Origin: Pseudomonadota bacterium
GTDB lineage: Bacteria > Pseudomonadota > Alphaproteobacteria > Rhizobiales > Devosiaceae
Direction of reading: 5' to 3'
DNA length: 9,655 bases
Assembly: GCA_023387585.1 (NCBI GenBank)
Contig: JAEWHZ010000009.1
Span: 1 to 9,655, forward strand
Shown here piece by piece: positions 5,622 to 9,655 of this stretch. Within the stretch, counting starts at the first letter, position 1, and each line of letters begins with the position of its first letter. Under the pieces are notes generated by a model. That model made no database searches. It saw only the letters and a list, made by a program, of their open reading frames with translations, and had not been told where the DNA came from. The translations under genes were made by a program, and so were the position numbers.

Positions 5622-6371
5622 TACTATCTCCAGAACGGTACCCAGCAGGGGCCGGTCGATGAGGCGCGCATCGGCGAGCTGATCGCCGACGGCACGCTCA
5701 CGCGCCAGTCGCTCATCTGGCAGGCCGGGCAGGCCGACTGGGCGGCGCTGGAGAACTTTCCCGACCTCGTGGCGCTCGTCCCACCCGCACCCCCGCCGCC
5801 GCCAGCCGCCGCCAGCTATTACGTGCTGATCGATGGCGCGCAGTCCGGGCCGCTGAGCATCGAGCAGATGCAGGCGCGCATCGAGGCCGGCGAGACGACG
5901 GCGAGCGATCTTGCCTGGTCCACCGGCATGGATGGCTGGCAGCCGGTCGAATCGGTGCCGGCGCTGGCGGTACTGCTCCCCCCGGCTCCGCCGCCCCCAC
6001 CGCCGCCGCTGCCGGAGCCGGATGTCCCGCCGTCTCCGCCCGAGCCCGACGCGCCCCCGCCCCCGCCGCCGCCCGCGGATGACGACGAGGACGATATGTC
6101 GGTGAACCCCGATGACGGGTCGGGCGATGCGCTCGATGCGATGATCGCCGCGATGCGGGCCGAGGGGCTGTCGACCGGGACGCCGGAGGCCGATGTCGAC
6201 CGGGTCATCGGCTGTTACGAGGATGCGTTCCGCCCGCTCGGACAGTCGGATCGCGACGGCGTCGCCGAGTCCCAGGGCTCGCCGCCGCTCGCGGAACAGG
6301 AACGTCTCGAAGCCCTCTATCCGGGGCTGCACGATGCGCTTCAGGCGTGCGAGGCGATGGGCCGCGGCTGA
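5622..6371 (+). pseudogene. Downstream part of interrupted gene: two GYF_2 (DUF4339) domains and helical C-terminus
   Basis: This part continues, without a shift, the frame broken by TAA 5619-5621, for 249 codons to TGA 6369-6371. A first GYF_2 domain spans about 5622-5768: YYLQNGTQQGPV, ELIADGTL, LIWQAGQADW, the standard xYYxxxGxxxGPV...W pattern. After a proline-rich linker a second spans about 5817-5970 (YYVLIDGAQSGPL, LAWSTGMDGW). A longer polyproline and acidic stretch follows (about 5985-6110), then a helical end with two cysteines (VIGCYEDAF, ALQACEAMG). GYF_2 domains are thought to mediate protein or proline-rich peptide binding. The first usable in-frame start is GTG 5769, with GGAGAA 13 bases upstream. 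It would omit the first domain and the signal peptide, so independent expression would give a cytoplasmic fragment. Alternatives are sequencing error or stop-codon readthrough. Confidence 0.72.
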
Positions 6372-6445
6372 CCGGAACTCCGGCGCTCTGGTTTTGATTC
6401 CATACCCGCCGAAAAGGCTCTAGGCTCGCGCCAGCGAGGAGAGTC

Positions 6446-8614
6446 ATGGCTTCACACAACCAGATCGTCGGCGGTGGACCGAAAAAGGTCCTTTACACGC
6501 TCCAGACCCTGTCGCGCATCGGCATCGGCAAGGCCGCCAAGGCGCTCACCGCCAGGAACACCTGCAAGGCCTGCGCCTATGGCATGGGCGGGCAGAATGG
6601 CGGCATGACCAACGAGCTGGGCGAGTTCCCCTCGGTGTGCAACAAGTCGGTGCAGGCGCAGTCGACCGACATCCAGCCGCCGATCCCGCCCGAGCTGTTC
6701 GCCCACACCGTCGAGGATTTCGCCGAGCTGACCGGCCGGCAGATGGAGCAGCTCGGCCGGCTCAACACGCCGCTGCACCGCCCCGCCGGCAGCGACCGCT
6801 TCGTGCCGGTCGCGTGGGATTTCGCCATTTCCCGCGCCGCCGCGCGGCTGGCCGAAACCGAGCCCGACCGCAGCTTTTTCTATTCTTCCGGGCGCTCGTC
6901 GAACGAGGCCGGCTTCCTGTTCCAGCTTCTCGCCCGCGCCTATGGCACCAACAACGTCAATAACTGCTCCTATTACTGCCACCAGGCCACCAGCGAGGGG
7001 CTGGCGACCACCATCGGCAAGGGCACCTCGACCGTCGAGCTCGAGGACCTGACCGGCGCCGACCTGATCTTCGTCATCGGCGCCAATCCGTCTTCGAACC
7101 ATCCGCGCTTCATCCATATGCTCAAGGCCTGCCGCGACCGGGGCGGCGAGGTCATCGTCATCAACCCGGCGCGCGAACCGGGCCTCGTCCGCTTCGCCGT
7201 GCCCAAATCGCCGCGCTCCATGCTCAAGGGCGGCGACGAGATCGCCTCGCTCTACGTCCAGCCGCGCATCGGCTCCGACATCTGGCTGCTCAAGGGCATC
7301 GCCAAGGCGCTGCTGGAGATGGAATTCGAGGACAGCGATTTCATCGCCCGCCATTCGGCGGGCTTTGCCGCCTTCCGGGCCGATCTCGAATCCCTCTCAT
7401 GGGCGCAGATCGAGGCCGAGACCGGCGTTTCCGAAGCCGATATCGAGCATGTCGCCATCCGCTACGGCCAGGCGGACAATGCCGTCTTCGCCTGGGGCAT
7501 GGGCATGACGCACCATGTCCATGGCGTGGGCAATGTCGAGGCGATCGCCAATCTCGCTTTGGTGCGCGGCATGGTCGGCAAGCGCCATGCCGGGCTGCTG
7601 CCGCTGCGCGGGCATTCGAACGTCCAGGGCATCGGCACCATCGGCGTCAAGCCGGTGCTCGCCGCCGATGTGCTGGCCCGCATGGAGCGCGTTTTCGGCG
7701 TCACCTTCCCGCGTTCAAAGGGGTTCGACACGCTGGCCGGGCTCGAGGCCGCCGAGCATGGCCGGATCGATGCCGCCGTCATCATGGGCGGCAATCTGTG
7801 GGGCGCCACGCCCGACACCGATTTCGCCAGCCGCGCCATGGGCGCCATCGGCTTCAAGCTGTTCCTCACCACCACGCTCAACCGCGGCCATGTCAACGGG
7901 CTCGGCGAGGGCGAGGTCATCATTCTGCCGGTCACCGCGCGCGACGAGGAATGGGAGCCGACCACGCAGGAATCGATGTTCAACTTCGTGCGCCTCTCCG
8001 ATGGCGGCATCAGCCGGCTCGACAATGTGCGCCCCGAAAGCGCCATCCTCGCCGAGCTCGGCCGGCGCCTGCTGCCCGGCAGCGCCATCGATTTTTCCGC
8101 CTTCGCCCGCCACCGGCGCCTGCGCGAGGCCATCGCCGAGATCGTGCCGGGCCTCGAGGAGCTGGCCGATATCGACGTTGCCAAGCGCGAGTTCCACATC
8201 CGCAACCGCCTGCTGCACACGCCCGAATTCGGCACGCCGGACGGCAAGGCGCATTTCGCCGTGGTGCCGGCCCCGGCTTCGCAGACCGCGCCGCTGATGC
8301 TGGCCACGGTGCGCTCCGAGGGCCAGTTCAACACCATCATCTATGAGGAAAAGGACAGCTACCGCGCCGGCGCCGGGCGCGATGCGGTGTTCCTCAGCGC
8401 CGAGGACATGCGCGTTTTCGGCATCGCCGCCGGCCAGTCCGTCACCCTTCGCTCGGAAACCGGGCGCATGAGCGCCGTCGCCACCGAATTCGACCTGCCG
8501 CGCGGCAGCGCCATGGCCTATTACCCCGAAGCCAACGTGCTGGTCGGGCTCGCGCACGACCCGCGCTCCAAGACTCCGGCGTTCAAATCCGTGCCGGTGT
8601 GGATCGAGGCCTGA
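6446..8614 (+). CDS. YdeP/FdhF-like molybdopterin oxidoreductase
   Basis: This 722-residue protein starts at ATG 6446 with GAGGAG close upstream. It matches the formate-dehydrogenase alpha-like family that includes E. coli YdeP: an N-terminal NTCKACAYGMGGQNGGM with C40 and C43, then C65; YSSGRSSNEAGFLFQ (146-160); NNCSYYCHQATSEGL (172-186), where C178 is at the usual molybdenum-ligand position; VIGANPSSNHPR (210-221); MGMTHHVHGVGN (about 351-362); RGHSNVQG; MGGNLWGATPD (about 447); and a C-terminal molybdopterin-dinucleotide-binding domain from about residue 600. There is no twin-arginine signal, so it is cytoplasmic. Substrate is unknown; YdeP has been linked to acid resistance. Too few N-terminal cysteines are visible for a normal 4Fe-4S site. 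No fdhD or cofactor gene lies in the window. It is probably a single-gene unit, 74 bp after the GYF_2 gene and convergent with the isomerase gene. Confidence 0.9.
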   Translation: MASHNQIVGGGPKKVLYTLQTLSRIGIGKAAKALTARNTCKACAYGMGGQNGGMTNELGEFPSVCNKSVQAQSTDIQPPIPPELFAHTVEDFAELTGRQMEQLGRLNTPLHRPAGSDRFVPVAWDFAISRAAARLAETEPDRSFFYSSGRSSNEAGFLFQLLARAYGTNNVNNCSYYCHQATSEGLATTIGKGTSTVELEDLTGADLIFVIGANPSSNHPRFIHMLKACRDRGGEVIVINPAREPGLVRFAVPKSPRSMLKGGDEIASLYVQPRIGSDIWLLKGIAKALLEMEFEDSDFIARHSAGFAAFRADLESLSWAQIEAETGVSEADIEHVAIRYGQADNAVFAWGMGMTHHVHGVGNVEAIANLALVRGMVGKRHAGLLPLRGHSNVQGIGTIGVKPVLAADVLARMERVFGVTFPRSKGFDTLAGLEAAEHGRIDAAVIMGGNLWGATPDTDFASRAMGAIGFKLFLTTTLNRGHVNGLGEGEVIILPVTARDEEWEPTTQESMFNFVRLSDGGISRLDNVRPESAILAELGRRLLPGSAIDFSAFARHRRLREAIAEIVPGLEELADIDVAKREFHIRNRLLHTPEFGTPDGKAHFAVVPAPASQTAPLMLATVRSEGQFNTIIYEEKDSYRAGAGRDAVFLSAEDMRVFGIAAGQSVTLRSETGRMSAVATEFDLPRGSAMAYYPEANVLVGLAHDPRSKTPAFKSVPVWIEA

Positions 8615-8624
8615 GCCTTCCGCC

Positions 8625-9443
8625 CTACCGCGCCAGCCCCGCTCTCGCCAGCCATTCGGCGCCGGGAATGGTGTCGTTGGCATCGTTCATTTCCAGCAAC
8701 AGGCGCGGTTTGGCGCCCGTCTGGGCCAGCGCTGCGAACAAAGCATGCCAGTTGACGCTGCCCTTGCCCGGTGCCCAGTGGCGGTCGGCATAGCCGTCGG
8801 CATCCTGCAGATGGATGTGGTGCAGCAATTCGCCGGCGAGCAGCACGTGATAATCGACCGGCGGCGCGCCCAGCGCGCCATGGGCATAGAGCGCATGCCC
8901 GGTGTCGAGCGAGACCGCCACCGCCGGCGAGCCGAAGGAACGCGCCAGATTCACTCGGTCGCGCGGGTCCCGGTCCTCGATATTCTCGATCACCAGCGTC
9001 ACGCCCTCCGATTCGGCGCGCGCCACGGCGTCGCCCATGGTGAGGTGGCAGCGCTCGATCAGCGCCGCGCGCGCCTCCGGCCAGCGGTCGATATTGTTGT
9101 AGTCCCAGCTTCTATAGGGCGAGTGCAGCACCAGTTGCGTCGCGCCGAGCGCCTTGCAGACATCGAGCGCCTGGTCGAGCCGGCGGCGCATGATGTCGCG
9201 CACGGCCGGGTCCCAGCCGTCGAGCGGCAGGGAGTAGAACGGGCCGTGCAGCCCCAGCCTTCCCTCCAGCCCGTCGAGCCAGCGCTTCGCCGCCTCGACC
9301 CGGCCGCGCCAGTCGCCCTCGAGCAGTTCGGCGAACATGAAGTCCTGCAATTCGAGGTCGCGCGGCGCCGCGCGCAGCCAGTTGTGATGGCGCTCAAGAT
9401 CGGGAACCGTCAGCGCGGCACCTATGACGGGCAAGTCGGACAT
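8625..9443 (-). CDS. Sugar phosphate isomerase/epimerase family TIM-barrel protein
   Basis: This is a 272-residue protein. ATG 9443 (MSDLPVIGAAL) is preferred: GGAG lies 9 bases upstream and the first barrel strand follows at once. A start at 9509 would add 22 residues with no such support. The fold is a xylose-isomerase-like TIM barrel (AP endonuclease 2 family). Candidate metal and active-site residues appear at successive strand ends: LHGPF (H66), LVLHSP (H107), LVIENIED (E153), SLDTGHA (D180, H183), HIHLQDADG (H211), LLLEMND (E251). Members isomerise or epimerise sugars or inositol derivatives with a divalent metal. The substrate here is not evident and no sugar transport or kinase gene is adjacent. 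The protein is cytoplasmic. It ends 10 bp from the convergent oxidoreductase gene and is divergent from ettA. Confidence 0.86.
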   Translation of the reverse strand: MSDLPVIGAALTVPDLERHHNWLRAAPRDLELQDFMFAELLEGDWRGRVEAAKRWLDGLEGRLGLHGPFYSLPLDGWDPAVRDIMRRRLDQALDVCKALGATQLVLHSPYRSWDYNNIDRWPEARAALIERCHLTMGDAVARAESEGVTLVIENIEDRDPRDRVNLARSFGSPAVAVSLDTGHALYAHGALGAPPVDYHVLLAGELLHHIHLQDADGYADRHWAPGKGSVNWHALFAALAQTGAKPRLLLEMNDANDTIPGAEWLARAGLAR

Positions 9444-9531
9444 CGGAAAAGGCTCCACGAAACGCGCCGTCTCTAGCGCGGCGACGTGACGGCACGGTAA
9501 CATCACCATGCAGTTGCCCCAACGGGCGGCA

Positions 9532-9537
9532 TTGACT
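9532..9537 (+). promoter_or_regulatory. Possible -35 element for ettA
   Basis: TTGACT at 9532-9537 is close to the sigma-70 consensus and lies 46 bases before the ettA start, in the 140-bp divergent region. No good -10 hexamer is seen at the expected distance (about 9554-9560 reads C-rich), so this is only a candidate. Confidence 0.25.
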
Positions 9538-9583
9538 ACATACAGCGCGATTTCCCCCGAACGTTTCAGGATGCCCGCGCCCC

Positions 9584-9655
9584 ATGGCCCGCCAGTTCAT
9601 CTATCACATGCACGGTTTGTCGAAGGCCTATGCCGGCGGCAAGAAGGTCTTGGAC
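9584..9655 (+). CDS. ettA: Energy-dependent translational throttle protein EttA, N-terminus (3' truncated)
   Basis: The last 72 bases encode 24 residues beginning MARQFIYHMHGLSKAY and ending GGKKVLD, which matches the start of EttA, the ABC-F protein that binds the ribosomal E site and couples elongation to the ATP/ADP ratio. The opening R-Q-F-I-Y-x-M-x-G-L-x-K-x-Y followed by GGKKVLD is typical of alphaproteobacterial EttA just before the first ABC domain. The Walker A motif would lie beyond the window, so the call rests on this short stretch alone. An AGGA at 9568-9571 is rather far (12 bases) from ATG 9584; an ATG at 9571 is out of frame. It is divergent from the isomerase gene. Confidence 0.85.
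   Translation, partial: MARQFIYHMHGLSKAYAGGKKVLD

Noticed and set aside
5985..6080. C-rich low-complexity DNA
   Set aside because: It is explained by the polyproline linker in the GYF_2 reading frame and needs no other interpretation, though it is a place where sequencing errors can occur.
6372..6383. CCGGA-AC-TCCGG palindrome after the GYF_2 gene, followed some bases later by TTTT
   Set aside because: The loop of two bases leaves only about four usable pairs, too weak to call a terminator.
7399..8683. Long open frames on both strands inside the molybdopterin oxidoreductase gene
   Set aside because: They overlap an unambiguous family member and have low-complexity Arg- or Gly-rich products.

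Overview
This is GC-rich chromosomal DNA from a Gram-negative bacterium, most likely an alphaproteobacterium of the Hyphomicrobiales (Rhizobiales) type. The basis is the high GC content, the several Sec-exported envelope proteins, a YdeP-type molybdopterin oxidoreductase, an EttA start typical of that group, and a palindromic intergenic element of the kind common there. The genus cannot be fixed from the window. There are no RNA genes, CRISPR arrays, insertion sequences or phage genes that I can support.

Layout. (1) 1-510: the 3' end of a glycogen debranching enzyme (glgX). (2) 517-1785, minus strand: a compact three-gene unit, in transcription order an unknown helical protein, a periplasmic MliC/PliC-like lysozyme inhibitor homologue, and a small DUF3995-like membrane protein. 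(3) 1978-2295 and 2499-2831, plus strand: two small secreted proteins of unknown function, one acidic with two cysteines and one built of Asn/Gly-rich hexapeptide repeats. Each is followed by a strong hairpin. (4) 2902-2964: a nested inverted-repeat element lying against the stop codon of the next gene. (5) 2966-3586 (minus) and 3735-4886 (plus): a divergent pair, an XRE-family regulator and a predicted exported beta-rich (outer-membrane-like) protein, with a hairpin touching the latter's ribosome binding site. (6) 4887-5228: about 340 bp with no convincing gene. (7) 5229-6371: one continuous reading frame for an exported protein with a small beta domain, two GYF_2 (DUF4339) domains joined by proline-rich linkers, and a helical C-terminus. 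It is cut by a single in-frame TAA at 5619-5621. (8) 6446-8614: a complete YdeP/FdhF-like molybdopterin oxidoreductase. (9) 8625-9443, minus strand: a TIM-barrel sugar isomerase/epimerase, convergent with it. (10) 9584 to the end: the first 24 codons of ettA.

The housekeeping genes (glgX, ettA, the oxidoreductase, the isomerase) flank a middle section, roughly 0.5-6.4 kb, enriched in small exported or membrane proteins with little recognisable function. I see no evidence that these form one system: they lie in several separate transcription units. The best leads are the interrupted GYF_2 gene, the lysozyme-inhibitor homologue lacking the usual lysine of its inhibitory motif, the hexapeptide-repeat secreted protein, and the regulator/envelope-protein divergon.
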